Made by a program: the position numbers and the translations under genes
Shown here: positions 7,007 through 7,164 of the stretch, in pieces
How positions within the stretch are numbered: the stretch's first letter is position 1
Layout of the letters: the number at the start of each line of letters is the position of its first letter
From: Candidatus Aenigmatarchaeota archaeon
GTDB taxonomy: Archaea > Aenigmatarchaeota > Aenigmatarchaeia > QMZP01
DNA: 7,164 bases
Reading direction: 5' to 3'
NCBI GenBank assembly: GCA_030672315.1
Contig: DAOVGQ010000079.1
Location: 1 to 7,164 of the forward strand
Notes under the pieces: model-generated
Seen by the model: the letters and a program-made list of their open reading frames with translations, nothing else
Databases searched by the model: none
Told to the model about the DNA's origin: nothing

Positions 7007-7065
7007 CCTGCCCATACTCCCTAGCCTGAAGCAAACGACGCACTCACTGGTATCCTGGCTGTAAG

Positions 7066-7164
7066 CTAGAACACGCTAGCGAGCACGTCTCTTATCTGCC
7101 TCAGGTTCATCTTCCCGTTTCTTCTCTTCTTATGGACAGGCCTGGTTCCCATGTAGATGTTGCG
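7066..7164 (-). CDS. Possible 3' end of a convergent gene, product unknown (partial)
   Basis: On the minus strand the frame is open from the right window edge for 32 codons to TAG (7068-7066); the other two minus frames stop earlier. The encoded tail is basic and ends GKMNLRQIRDVLASVF, with Arg as AGG/AGA and Ile as ATA or ATC, like the codon use of the two large genes. The segment GTRPVHKKRRNGK is strongly positive, which would suit a nucleic-acid-binding or ribosome-associated protein, but I recognise no family. 32 codons can stay open by chance, so this remains tentative. If real, it converges on the operon and is a separate transcript. Confidence 0.4.
   Translation of the reverse strand, partial: RNIYMGTRPVHKKRRNGKMNLRQIRDVLASVF

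Larger units (their letters stand above)
6861..7065. other. Intergenic region between convergent genes
   Basis: About 205 bp separate the TAA of the coiled-coil gene from the stop of the possible minus-strand gene. I find no convincing reading frame, tRNA or rRNA, and no T-run of the kind used by archaeal terminators. It holds two inverted repeats, annotated separately. As both flanking genes would end here, it should contain their 3' ends and termination signals rather than promoters. Confidence 0.6.

Noticed and set aside
6861..7065. tRNA or other standard RNA gene in the intergenic region
   Set aside because: No cloverleaf arms, GTTC-type T-loop in proper spacing, or anticodon stem could be assembled; only simple inverted repeats are present.

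Overview
The window looks archaeal. Isoleucine is often ATA and arginine is mostly AGG/AGA. The second gene starts with TTG behind a GGTGAT ribosome-binding site. The first gene joins a surface region dense in N-glycosylation sequons to a HerA-type ATPase. From memory, without a search, both proteins resemble families I associate with DPANN archaea. The phylum is a weak guess; the domain Archaea is fairly safe.

Layout: (1) nt 2-5290, + strand. One very large gene enters through the left edge without its start. Its product runs from outside to inside: a jelly-roll (CBM-like) domain, a chain of about eight Ig/CARDB/NEW3-like beta-sandwich domains, a Cys/Trp-motif domain, a Gly/Asn then Thr linker, two more beta-sandwich domains, one membrane helix, a HerA/FtsK-superfamily ATPase, and a short helical tail. 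(2) nt 5298-6860, + strand, 7 nt downstream. This gene encodes a 520-residue cytoplasmic coiled-coil protein with a Pro/Lys/Arg-rich linker and a helical-hairpin C-terminus. (3) nt 6861-7065, apparently non-coding, with two inverted repeats. (4) nt 7066-7164, - strand. This is the last 32 codons of a possible convergent gene that enters from the right edge.

Genes 1 and 2 almost certainly form one operon: the ribosome-binding site of gene 2 overlaps the stop codon of gene 1. The working model is inference. Gene 1 would form a membrane-anchored ATPase ring carrying long glycosylated arms outside the cell. Gene 2 would be a cytoplasmic partner that docks through the similar alpha-helical hairpins ending both proteins. 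No NurA nuclease, pilin, relaxase or secretion-channel gene is visible, so whether the complex moves DNA, protein or nothing cannot be read from this window.
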